A DNA stretch of 14,393 nt from JBNARI01 sp049718765 (GTDB lineage Bacteria; Bacillota; Sulfobacillia; DUMF01): assembly GCA_049718765.1 (NCBI GenBank), contig JBNARI010000035.1:1-14393 (forward strand), given 5' to 3'. The stretch's first letter is position 1; every line of letters begins with the position of its first letter. Below, piece by piece: positions 1 to 6,600 of the stretch. Made by a program: the position numbers and the translations under genes. The notes under the pieces are model-generated. The model was given only the letters and a program-made list of their open reading frames with translations. It did no database searches and was not told the origin of the DNA.

Positions 1-1
1 G

Positions 2-109
2 GACATAGAGTTGATATCGCCGATAGCGATAGAGGAAGGTTTGCGGTTTGCGATTCGAGAGGGTGGCCGTACTGTTGGAGCAGGGGTTGTGACCAAGATC
101 TTGGATTGA
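2..109 (+). CDS. tuf: Elongation factor Tu, C-terminal end (partial)
   Basis: The window opens inside a reading frame that encodes the last 35 residues of EF-Tu and ends in TGA at 107-109. The end reads as the standard domain III C-terminus, including the FAIREGGRTVGAGVV stretch that is nearly invariant in bacterial EF-Tu. EF-Tu is the GTPase that delivers aminoacyl-tRNA to the ribosomal A site. The Ala of GAGVV, a position where kirromycin-resistance changes are known, is the usual residue. Arg codons here are CGG, CGA and CGT, with none of the AGG that is common in neighbouring genes. A second tuf begins at the right end of the window, so this genome carries at least two copies. The start and the GTPase domain lie outside the window. 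Confidence 0.96.
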   Translation, partial: DIELISPIAIEEGLRFAIREGGRTVGAGVVTKILD

Positions 110-114
110 AGCAA

Positions 115-143
115 TTGACAGAGCCAAGGTGGTATGCTACATT
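115..143 (+). promoter_or_regulatory. Promoter for rpmG (and possibly downstream genes)
   Basis: A perfect -35 TTGACA (115-120) is followed by a 17-nt spacer and a -10 TACATT (138-143, four of six consensus bases). TGC directly upstream of the -10 (135-137) makes it an extended -10. It lies just after the tuf stop, so rpmG can be transcribed independently of tuf. The same layout recurs before rpoB and before the L7Ae gene. The start of transcription would fall near 150. This is called by eye from consensus and spacing. Confidence 0.7.
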
Positions 144-185
144 ATCGAAGCTGGCTTGATTGTCGTGGAAAGGACTTGAGAGCTA

Positions 186-347
186 ATGGCATCAGATAAG
201 CGGCCGATAATCACGCTTGCTTGTACTGAGTGCAAGAGGCGTAACTATACCACACGGAAGAACAAGAAGAACGATCCCAACAGGTTAGAGCTGAGAAAGT
301 ACTGCCCGTGGTGTAGAACCCACACCGTTCACCGGGAAACAAGATAG
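186..347 (+). CDS. rpmG: 50S ribosomal protein L33 (zinc-binding form)
   Basis: This 53-residue protein is bacterial ribosomal protein L33, a small large-subunit protein near the E site. Two CXXC pairs, Cys13/Cys16 and Cys40/Cys43, form the zinc ribbon of the C+ type of L33. Many Firmicutes also keep a zinc-free paralogue elsewhere for zinc limitation, but none is in this window. The central TTRKNKKNDPNRLELRKYCP stretch is typical of the family. The ATG start is preceded by GGAAAGGA at 167-174, 11 nt upstream. It sits between tuf and tRNA-Trp, the usual Clostridia arrangement, and the promoter for the tRNA begins inside its last codons. The length is normal. Confidence 0.96.
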   Translation: MASDKRPIITLACTECKRRNYTTRKNKKNDPNRLELRKYCPWCRTHTVHRETR

Positions 348-364
348 GCACTTTGTGGTATAAT
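336..364 (+). promoter_or_regulatory. Promoter for tRNA-Trp / secE transcript
   Basis: A perfect -10 TATAAT at 359-364 has the extended TGG immediately upstream (356-358). The -35 at 17-nt spacing is GAAACA (336-341), matching only three of six bases, so the promoter probably relies on the extended -10. The -35 lies in the last codons of rpmG. Transcription would start about 371, a few bases before the mature tRNA at 379. Read-through would supply secE and the genes that follow, since no terminator is visible after the tRNA. Confidence 0.65.
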
Positions 365-378
365 GATGGAGGCGTTGC

Positions 379-455
379 AGGCCCGTAGCTCTAACAGGTA
401 GAGCGGCGGACTCCAAATCCGCGTGTTGGGGGTTCGAATCCCTCCGGGCCTGCCA
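379..455 (+). tRNA. tRNA-Trp (anticodon CCA)
   Basis: The cloverleaf folds completely. The acceptor AGGCCCG pairs with CGGGCCT (445-451), the D stem is GCTC/GAGC, and the anticodon stem GCGGA/TCCGC encloses CTCCAAA, giving anticodon CCA. The T arm is GGGGG, loop TTCGAAT, CCCTC. The discriminator base is G (452), as expected for tRNA-Trp, and the 3' CCA (453-455) is encoded. Its place between rpmG and secE is common in Firmicutes. It has its own strong -10 about 15 nt upstream. If transcription continues into secE, the tRNA must be cut out of a protein-coding transcript by RNase P and 3' processing enzymes. Confidence 0.97.
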
Positions 456-505
456 TTTTCAATTATCCTTGGGGGAATTCGGCAAAGAGCAGCGGGGTGT
501 GAGTT

Positions 506-709
506 GTGGGCAAACTAAAGGGCTGGCTGGGTAGGGTGCGGGAGTTCTTCGGGGAAGTTCGGTACGAGATGAGGAAAGTGGTCTGGCCTGACAGGCGAAG
601 CACCATGCTTTACACGTGGGTTGTGGCAGCAAGCGTGGTGGTGGTCGGGGCTGTGATTTGGGTTTTTGACGTTGGACTGAGTGCCGTCTTGCGGCTTGTG
701 CTTAAGTAA
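506..709 (+). CDS. secE: Preprotein translocase subunit SecE
   Basis: This 67-residue protein is the short, single-span Gram-positive type of SecE, the essential clamp subunit of the SecYEG channel. The amphipathic N-terminal part contains EVRYEMRKVVWPDRR (about residues 17-31), which matches the conserved SecE motif ending in VxWP. It is followed by one hydrophobic membrane segment (about residues 34-55, rich in Val and Ala) and a short tail. The start is GTG at 506, with the purine-rich GGGG run near 494-497 as the likely ribosome binding site. It lies just before nusG, the usual bacterial pairing. The 50 bases between the tRNA and secE hold no other recognisable element. Confidence 0.95.
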   Translation: MGKLKGWLGRVREFFGEVRYEMRKVVWPDRRSTMLYTWVVAASVVVVGAVIWVFDVGLSAVLRLVLK

Positions 710-719
710 GTAGGGGGCT

Positions 720-1277
720 GTGCTGCAGGTGGGAGAGCAGGAAAAGGAAGCCCAGGAAAAGCGCTGGTATGTGGTTCACACGTACTCAGGCTATGAGAAT
801 AAAGTGAAGGCCAACCTGGAGAAGCGCGTGGAATCCATGGGGATGAAGGACAAGATCTTCAGGATCGTGGTACCCACTGAGGAAGAACTGGAGATCAAAG
901 ACGGGAAAAAACGAGTTGTTGAGAAGAAGATCTTCCCAGGGTATGTGCTTGTGGAAATGATCATGTCCGACGATTCTTGGCATGTGGTGCGCAACACTCC
1001 AGGTGTGACTGGATTTGTGGGATCTGGCAACAAACCCTTACCACTGCAGCCCCAGGAGGTTCGGTTGATCCTCAGGAAGATGGGCATTGAGGAGCCCAGG
1101 CCCAAGATGGAGTTCGAGGTTGGACAAAGCGTGAGGATCATTCTGGGACCGTTTGCAGGGTTTGTTGGTACGGTGAAGGAGACCATCCCCGAGAGGGGCA
1201 AACTGCGCTTGCTAGTGTCCATGTTTGGTAGGGATACACCCCTTGAGGTGGATCATTCCCAGGTGGAAGAACTGTAG
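720..1277 (+). CDS. nusG: Transcription termination/antitermination factor NusG
   Basis: NusG binds RNA polymerase and links it to Rho or to the ribosome (through S10), changing pausing and termination. The 185-residue product has the N-terminal NGN domain (about residues 15-115, with RWYVVHTYSGYENKVK and the FPGYVLVEM core followed by NTPGVTGFVG). A C-terminal KOW domain follows (about 134-185, with GPFAGFVGTV and FGRDTPLEVD). The length is normal for the family. The start is GTG at 720, but its AGGGGG site (712-717) is very close. GTG at 729, three codons later, is an alternative with 11-nt spacing, so the true start is uncertain by a few residues. It is separated from secE by 10 nt and from rplK by 18 nt, consistent with one transcript. 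Confidence 0.96.
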   Translation: MLQVGEQEKEAQEKRWYVVHTYSGYENKVKANLEKRVESMGMKDKIFRIVVPTEEELEIKDGKKRVVEKKIFPGYVLVEMIMSDDSWHVVRNTPGVTGFVGSGNKPLPLQPQEVRLILRKMGIEEPRPKMEFEVGQSVRIILGPFAGFVGTVKETIPERGKLRLLVSMFGRDTPLEVDHSQVEEL

Positions 1278-1295
1278 ACAGAGGAGGATCGCTGG

Positions 1296-1730
1296 ATGGC
1301 CAAGCCCAAGAAGAAAATAACGGCCGTGGTGAAAGTGCAGATCCCGGCTGGCAAGGCTACGCCTGCGCCACCTATTGGACCTGCGCTTGCTCCTCACGGC
1401 ATTAACCTGATGGCTTTCTGCAAGGAGTTCAATGAGCGTACTGCTTCACAGACGGGTTACGTCATTCCCGTTGAGGTGACTATTTACGAGGACCGCAGCT
1501 TCACGTTTGTTTGCAAGACTCCACCTGCTTCCATCCTGCTCAAGAAGGCCGCGGGCATTGACACCGGGTCTGGCGAACCCAACACCAAGAAAGTTGGAAA
1601 GGTGACTCGAGCCAAGATCCGGGAAATAGCTGAGCTCAAGATGCCGGACCTAAATGCGGCAAGCATTGAGGCTGCAATGAGCATGATCGAGGGTACTGCA
1701 CGGAGCATGGGCATAGAAGTGGTGGATTGA
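1296..1730 (+). CDS. rplK: 50S ribosomal protein L11
   Basis: L11 binds the GTPase-associated region of 23S rRNA, works with elongation factors, and is part of the thiostrepton-binding site. The 144-residue protein has the N-terminal domain with the proline-rich PAPPIGPAL segment (residues 23-31) and the C-terminal rRNA-binding domain, including TGSGEPNTKKVGKVTRAKIREIAE. Where most bacterial L11 proteins read ALGQ(H/K)G(V/I)N, this one reads ALAPHGIN (Ala32, Pro33), a small departure in the loop after the drug-contact prolines. The ATG start has GAGGAGG about 11 nt upstream. It is paired with rplA as in nearly all bacteria. Confidence 0.97.
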   Translation: MAKPKKKITAVVKVQIPAGKATPAPPIGPALAPHGINLMAFCKEFNERTASQTGYVIPVEVTIYEDRSFTFVCKTPPASILLKKAAGIDTGSGEPNTKKVGKVTRAKIREIAELKMPDLNAASIEAAMSMIEGTARSMGIEVVD

Positions 1731-1739
1731 CCAAGCAAG

Positions 1740-1767
1740 GTGGGAGGGCAGTGCCCGTTTGGACCAC
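1740..1767 (+). promoter_or_regulatory. Candidate L1-binding rRNA-mimic hairpin before rplA
   Basis: The rplK-rplA intergenic region can fold into an outer helix GUGG/CCAC (1740-1743 with 1764-1767). A GA on the left strand (1744-1745) and GUUUGGA on the right (1757-1763) form an asymmetric internal loop. An inner helix GGGC/GCCC (1746-1749 with 1753-1756) is capped by AGU. This helix, GA, helix layout and the GGUGGGAGG sequence at 1739-1747 resemble the L1 site in 23S rRNA (helices 76-77) as I remember it, and the known L1 mRNA sites. The AAGGAGG ribosome binding site of rplA starts at 1768, the base after the outer helix. L1 binding could therefore block rplA translation. No covariation test has been done. 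Confidence 0.5.
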
Positions 1768-1781
1768 AAGGAGGTTAAACC

Positions 1782-2474
1782 ATGGGCAAGAGATATGAGG
1801 AACTAAAGAAGAAGGTTGACCGTAACAAGCTTTACGATCCCGAAGAGGCCATAGAGCTTGTCAAGGAGATGGCCACAGCCAAGTTTGACGAGACTGTGGA
1901 GATTGCAGTCAGACTGGGCGTGGACCCCAAGCACGCTGACCAAATGGTGAGGGGGGCTGTAACCCTGCCGGCTGGCTTGGGCAAGAGCGTGCGGGTGCTG
2001 GTGTTTGCCAAAGGTGACAAGGCCAAGGAAGCCGAAGCTGCAGGCGCAGATTACGTTGGCGCCGAGGAGCTGGCGTCCAAGATCCAGCAAGGGTGGGTCG
2101 ACTTTGACGTGGCTATCGCGACCCCAGACGTCATGGGCATAGTAGGTAAGCTCGGCAAATTGCTTGGCCCAAAGGGACTCATGCCCAACCCCAAATCTGG
2201 GACTGTGACTTTTGACATCAAACAGGCGGTGGCCGAGTTTAAGGCTGGCAAGGTGGAATACAGGACAGAGAAGGCAGGAATAGTGCACGCACCTATTGGG
2301 AAGGCTTCCTTCCCAAAGGAAAAGCTATTGGAAAACTTCTATGCCTTTATGGACGCAATAATCAAGGCAAAGCCAGCTGCTGCCAAAGGGCAGTATTTGA
2401 AGAGCATAACCTTGTCTTCCACCATGGGCCCGGGGGTGAAAGTGAACCCGCTCAAGGTCACCAAGAGCGTGTAA
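1782..2474 (+). CDS. rplA: 50S ribosomal protein L1
   Basis: L1 forms the mobile L1 stalk that helps move deacylated tRNA out of the E site, and in many bacteria it represses its own mRNA. The 230-residue protein has the usual two-domain pattern. Domain I has N- and C-terminal parts (FDETVEIAVRLGVDPKHADQ near residues 35-54; SITLSSTMGPGVKVN near the end). The inserted domain II is about residues 68-160, with VGKLGKLLGPKGLMPNPKSG as the family signature. ATG at 1782 is preceded by a strong AAGGAGG (1768-1774) at 7-nt spacing. That site abuts a hairpin that looks like an L1 target. Length and sequence are ordinary. Confidence 0.98.
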   Translation: MGKRYEELKKKVDRNKLYDPEEAIELVKEMATAKFDETVEIAVRLGVDPKHADQMVRGAVTLPAGLGKSVRVLVFAKGDKAKEAEAAGADYVGAEELASKIQQGWVDFDVAIATPDVMGIVGKLGKLLGPKGLMPNPKSGTVTFDIKQAVAEFKAGKVEYRTEKAGIVHAPIGKASFPKEKLLENFYAFMDAIIKAKPAAAKGQYLKSITLSSTMGPGVKVNPLKVTKSV

Positions 2475-2633
2475 CTTGTTGAGGCACAATCGAAGATAGG
2501 GTATTCAGACCACAGACAGCAGGTGCGATTGCTTAATTGCCCAAGGGGCTGCCTGCCGAGGTTGAAGCAGATAGGGATGGCTCCGCTGTTTGTGGCGGAG
2601 CTTTGATTTTCTTGATAGGGGAGGTGAAGGGGA
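2475..2633 (+). ncRNA. L10 leader (autoregulatory 5' region of rplJ-rplL)
   Basis: The 159 bases between rplA and rplJ hold no gene but match the L10 leader class. They contain the conserved GGGGCTGCCTGCCGAGG core (2535-2551 region) and end in an intrinsic-terminator-like hairpin before the rplJ start. In Firmicutes this leader is bound by the L10-(L12) complex, which shifts the RNA toward termination when stalk protein is in excess. I see no strong promoter inside it: the best candidate (TTGAGG at 2479, TATTCA at 2502) is weak, so the leader is probably transcribed from upstream. The exact fold upstream of the attenuator was not worked out. Confidence 0.82.
2580..2613 (+). terminator. Attenuator terminator of the L10 leader
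   Basis: GCTCCGC (2580-2586) pairs with GCGGAGC (2595-2601) around an 8-base loop, followed by the T-rich TTTGATTTTCTT (2602-2613). It ends about 20 nt before the rplJ TTG start, so it can act only as a conditional stop. This fits the attenuation model for L10 leaders. The T tract is interrupted, which suggests partial efficiency. Confidence 0.75.
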
Positions 2634-3170
2634 TTGGTCCGCCCGGAGAAGATTGAGGCGGTGGAGCAGATTCAGAAGCGATTGGCCAAGGCCCGCAGCG
2701 TTGTGCTGGTGAACTACCGGGGGCTCAACGCAGCCAAGATCACGGAACTCCGCAAACTGCTACGGCAATCCAAGATCGAAATGAAGGTTGTTAAGAACTC
2801 AGCGTTAATGATTGCCTCCAGGAACCTGGGGTTCTCGGGCGTAGAGCCAATGCTGGTGGGCCCCACTGCGCTCATCATTGGGTACGACGATGAGGTGCAG
2901 GCTGCCAAGCTAGCCAGCAGTTTCGCCAGGGAAAACAAGGAGCTCGAAATCAAGGGCGGGATCCTGGAGGGCAAAGCAATTGATGCCAAGGGTGTTACTA
3001 CCCTTGCGGAGGTGCCTGGTAAGGAAGTGTTGCTTGGCCGGGTGCTTGGCATGCTGCAATCGCCCTTCGTTAGGGTGGCTTCTGTGTTCAACGCGCCCCT
3101 CAGCAAACTGGCAATTGTGCTTGAAGAAGTGCGCAAAGCAAAGGAAGCTGGCCAACCGGCAGCCAGCTAA
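2634..3170 (+). CDS. rplJ: 50S ribosomal protein L10
   Basis: L10 is the base of the ribosomal stalk. Its N-terminal domain binds 23S rRNA beside L11, and its C-terminal helix carries L12 dimers. The 178-residue product shows the family features: an N-terminal helix, VVLVNYRGLNAAKITELRK (residues 23-41), MKVVKNSALMIAS, VGPTALI, and the C-terminal FNAPLSKLAIVLEEVRKAK helix. The start is TTG at 2634, supported by GGGGAGGTGA (2618-2627) six bases upstream and by the absence of a nearer ATG. It is followed by rplL after 26 nt, and both genes sit under the L10 leader. The length is slightly longer than the E. coli protein because of the tail after the stalk helix. Confidence 0.97.
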   Translation: MVRPEKIEAVEQIQKRLAKARSVVLVNYRGLNAAKITELRKLLRQSKIEMKVVKNSALMIASRNLGFSGVEPMLVGPTALIIGYDDEVQAAKLASSFARENKELEIKGGILEGKAIDAKGVTTLAEVPGKEVLLGRVLGMLQSPFVRVASVFNAPLSKLAIVLEEVRKAKEAGQPAAS

Positions 3171-3196
3171 ACAATGGGAGAAAGGAGTTCACAGGT

Positions 3197-3583
3197 ATGT
3201 CTAAGGTCGACGAAGTGATTGAGATTGTCAAGGGCATGACTGTGCTGGAGTTGGCAGAACTTGTAAAGGCGTTTGAGAAGGAATTCGGCGTGTCTGCTCA
3301 GGTGCCAGTGGCTGCAGTTGCAGCTGCTCCTGCCACTGCTGCAGCGCCTGCGGCTGAGCAACCAGAGGAGAAGACAGAGTTTGACGTGATCCTCACGTCC
3401 GCGGGAGATAAGAAAGTGCAAGTTATCAAGGTCGTGAGGGAAATAACTGGGCTAGGGCTCAAGGAAGCCAAGGACCTAGTGGACGGTGCACCGAAGCCTG
3501 TTAAGGAGAAAGTGCCCAAGGCCGAGGCGGAAGCAATTAAGGCCAAGCTTGTCGAAGCGGGAGCCACTGTTGAGATAAAGTAA
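3197..3583 (+). CDS. rplL: 50S ribosomal protein L7/L12
   Basis: L7/L12 is the multi-copy stalk protein that recruits and activates translational GTPases. The 128-residue protein has an N-terminal dimerisation domain that binds L10 (residues 1-33), a flexible Ala/Pro-rich hinge (about 34-56), and a C-terminal globular domain. The latter contains the factor-binding helices KVQVIKVVREITGLGLKEAK and VDGAPKPVKE. AAAGGAG lies about 10 nt before the ATG. The stalk needs several L12 per L10, so rplL translation is expected to exceed that of rplJ. A terminator-like hairpin follows the gene. Its length, hinge and signature are normal. Confidence 0.98.
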   Translation: MSKVDEVIEIVKGMTVLELAELVKAFEKEFGVSAQVPVAAVAAAPATAAAPAAEQPEEKTEFDVILTSAGDKKVQVIKVVREITGLGLKEAKDLVDGAPKPVKEKVPKAEAEAIKAKLVEAGATVEIK

Positions 3584-3593
3584 CTAATTTAGT

Positions 3594-3622
3594 TTGACAG
3601 CGCCAGCCAGATGTGCTATGAT
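3594..3622 (+). promoter_or_regulatory. Promoter for rpoBC
   Basis: A perfect TTGACA (3594-3599), a 17-nt spacer and TATGAT (3617-3622, five of six bases) with the extended TGC at 3614-3616 form the best promoter in the window. The start of transcription would be near 3629. The -10 element sits inside the loop of the hairpin that ends the rplL transcript, so promoter and terminator are interleaved. Confidence 0.82.
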
Positions 3623-3652
3623 CAAGCATTGCCATCGAGTGCTGGCGTTTTT
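3601..3652 (+). terminator. Terminator hairpin after rplL, overlapping the rpoB promoter
   Basis: CGCCAGC (3601-3607) pairs with GCTGGCG (3641-3647), followed by TTTTT (3648-3652) and a further AT-rich tract. Inside the 33-nt loop, GATG (3610-3613) can pair with CATC (3633-3636) and TGCT (3614-3617) with AGCA (3625-3628), giving a long interrupted stem. A weak terminator between rplL and rpoB is known in other bacteria and lowers rpoBC expression relative to ribosomal proteins. RNA started at the internal promoter (about 3629) lacks the 5' arm and would not form it. Confidence 0.75.
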
Positions 3653-3678
3653 ATATATTTTTAAGGGGGAACAGATGG

Positions 3679-6600
3679 ATGGCCCGCCTGATCAAGGCAG
3701 GAAAGCGGGAAAGACTAAGCTTTGGCCGCATCGAAGAAGTTCTTGACCTCCCTAACTTAATTGAAGTTCAGCACAATTCCTACCAGTGGTTCCTGCGTGA
3801 GGGCTTGCGCGAAGTGTTTAGGGACATATCGCCCATTGAGGACTTCACGGGCAACTTGATCATGGAGTTCCTAGACTACGAGCTTGGCGAGCCCAAGTAC
3901 AGTGTGGAAGAGTGCAAGCAGCGAGACGTTACCTACGCTGCGCCCATGAAAGTCAAGGTTCGGCTGATCAACAAGACTACTGGCGAAGTCAAGGAGCAGG
4001 AAGTGTTCATGGGTGAGTTCCCCTTGATGACGCCCAAAGGCACGTTCATCATCAACGGGGCCGAGAGGGTGGTTGTGAGCCAGCTCGTAAGGTCGCCTGG
4101 AGCTTACTTCGATAAGAACATAGACCCTGGCACTGGCAAGACGATTTACCTGGGTACGGTCATTCCCAACAGGGGTGCCTGGCTCGAATTCGAAACCGAT
4201 TCCGCGGAAGTAGCCTGGGTGAGGATAGATCGGAACCGCAAGGTACCTGTGACGGTGCTCTTGAGGGCAGTCGGGTTGAGCACAGACGCGGAAATCAAGG
4301 AGGTGTTTGGGGACAACATATTCATCACTCGCACCTTGGACAAGGATCCGTGTAAGAACACCAACGACGCGTTGCTCGAGATATACAAGCGCCTGAGGCC
4401 AGGCGAACCGCCTACCCTCGAGAACGCCAGGAACCTTTTCGAAAACTTGTTCTTTGAACCTAGGAGATACGACCTGGCTTCTGTGGGCAGGCATCAGTTA
4501 AACAAGAAGCTAGGGCTGCGAAGGAGGATCGTGGATACCCTCACCACTTCGGAAGTGGTCCATCCGGTCACTGGGGAAGTGATTGCCAGGGTTGGCCAGG
4601 TCATTGACAGGCGCCTGGCGGAAGCCATTGAGAGTGCTGGAATAACCCAAATCACTGTTCAGACAAGAGAAGGCCACGTGGTGAGCGTCATTTCCAACGG
4701 CCGGCCGCCGTTGGAGAAGCGAGTGATCACCCGGGACGACATTATTGCTTGTGTGAACTACCTGGTCAACCTGTACAAGAACGTTGGTACTACTGACGAC
4801 ATAGACCATCTTGGAAACAGGCGGCTTCGCTCTTGCGGAGAGCTGCTTCAAAACCAGTTCCGCATAGGCCTCGCCCGCATGGAGCGGGTAGTGCGGGAAC
4901 GTATGACCATCCAGGACGTAGACATCATCACTCCGCAGGCGCTTATCAACATTCGTCCTGTGGTGGCAGCTGTGAAGGAGTTCTTTGGTTCCAGCCAGCT
5001 ATCCCAGTTCATGGGCCAAACCAACCCCCTGGATGAGCTGACCCACAAGAGGCGCTTGAGCGCTCTGGGACCAGGTGGCTTGTCCCGGGAGAGGGCTGGC
5101 TTCGAGGTGCGGGACGTCCACCACTCTCACTACGGTAGGATGTGTCCAATTGAAACCCCTGAAGGACCTAACATTGGATTAATTGGGTCGTTGAGCTGCT
5201 ACGCGCGGGTCAACAAGTTTGGTTTCATAGAAACGCCCTACAGGAAAGTGGACAAGGAGCGCGGAGTGGTCACCAATGAAGTGGTGTACCTGACGGCTGA
5301 CGAAGAAGACGAATGCGTGATTGCTCAGGCAAACGAGCCCTTGACTCCTGACGGCAAGTTCGTACAGCCCAGGGTCACAGTGAGGTATCGTGGGGAGATC
5401 ATGGAAGTACCCGCTGACAGGGTGGAGTACATGGACGTGTCTCCCAAGCAGGTAGTTTCCGTTGCCACGGCTCTGATACCATTCCTCGAGCATGACGACG
5501 CTAACCGCGCGCTCATGGGTTCCAACATGCAGCGTCAAGCGGTGCCGTTAATCAGGACAGAAGCGCCCCTCATTGGTACAGGCATAGAGTTCAAAGCGGC
5601 TTTGGACTCAGGAGCTGTGTTATGCAGCGACGTAGCCGGCGTGGTGCAGAGGGTGACTGCGGACGAAATAGTGATCAAAGGTGACGATGGCACCGTTCGT
5701 ACGTATAGGCTGTCCAAATTCCAAAGGTCTAACCAGGGTACGTGCATTAACCAAAGACCTATCGTGAGCAAAGGGCGGAGGGTGGAGAAGGGGGAAGTGA
5801 TTGCTGACGGGCCTTCCACAGACGGCGGTGAACTGGCGTTGGGCCGCAACGTACTGGTAGCATACATGCCGTGGGAGGGCTACAACTACGAGGACGCCAT
5901 CCTGATTAGCGAAAGCCTTGTGCGGGAGGACGTGTTTACCTCGATTCACATCGAGGAATATGAGTGCGAGGCCCGGGACACCAAGTTGGGACCTGAGGAA
6001 ATCACCAGGGATATCCCCAACGTTGGTGAGGACGTCCTTAAGGACCTGGACGAGCGGGGCATCGTCAGGATTGGGGCTGAGGTGCGGGCCGGCGATATCC
6101 TGGTTGGGAAGGTCACCCCTAAGGGTGAGACTGAGCTCACTGCAGAGGAACGCTTGCTGCGAGCCATATTCGGTGAAAAGGCAAGGGAGGTGCGGGATAC
6201 CTCCCTCAGGGTTCCCCATGGAGAAAGCGGCATAGTCGTTGACGTTATGGTTTTCTCTAGGGAAAACGGGGATGAACTTGCTCCGGGCGTAAACCAGCTG
6301 GTGCGCGTGTACGTTGCTCAGAAGCGCAAGATCTCTGAGGGAGACAAGATGGCCGGAAGACACGGCAACAAGGGTGTGGTTGCTAAGATACTTCCCATCG
6401 AGGATATGCCGTTCTTGCCAGATGGTACCCCAGTCGAAATCGTACTCAACCCACTTGGTGTGCCCTCACGCATGAACTTGGGTCAGATCCTCGAGTGCCA
6501 TCTTGGTTGGGCTGCCAAGGCGCTGGGACTCCATGTGGCGAGCCCGGTGTTTGACGGCGCTCGGGAGGACGAAGTCGTGGAGTTTCTCAGGAAAGCTAGT

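Noticed and set aside
2479..2507. Possible promoter at the start of the L10 leader (TTGAGG, 17 nt, TATTCA)
   Set aside because: It has only four and three consensus matches and no extended -10, unlike the other promoters in the window.
3675..3677. ATG four bases before the rpoB start
   Set aside because: It is out of frame with rpoB and reaches a stop after about two dozen codons. The ATG at 3679 has better spacing and the right product.
5620..6363. Long minus-strand open frame inside rpoB
   Set aside because: It is a shadow of the strongly conserved plus-strand frame, with no family resemblance. The same applies to the other antisense frames inside rpoC, rplA and fusA.
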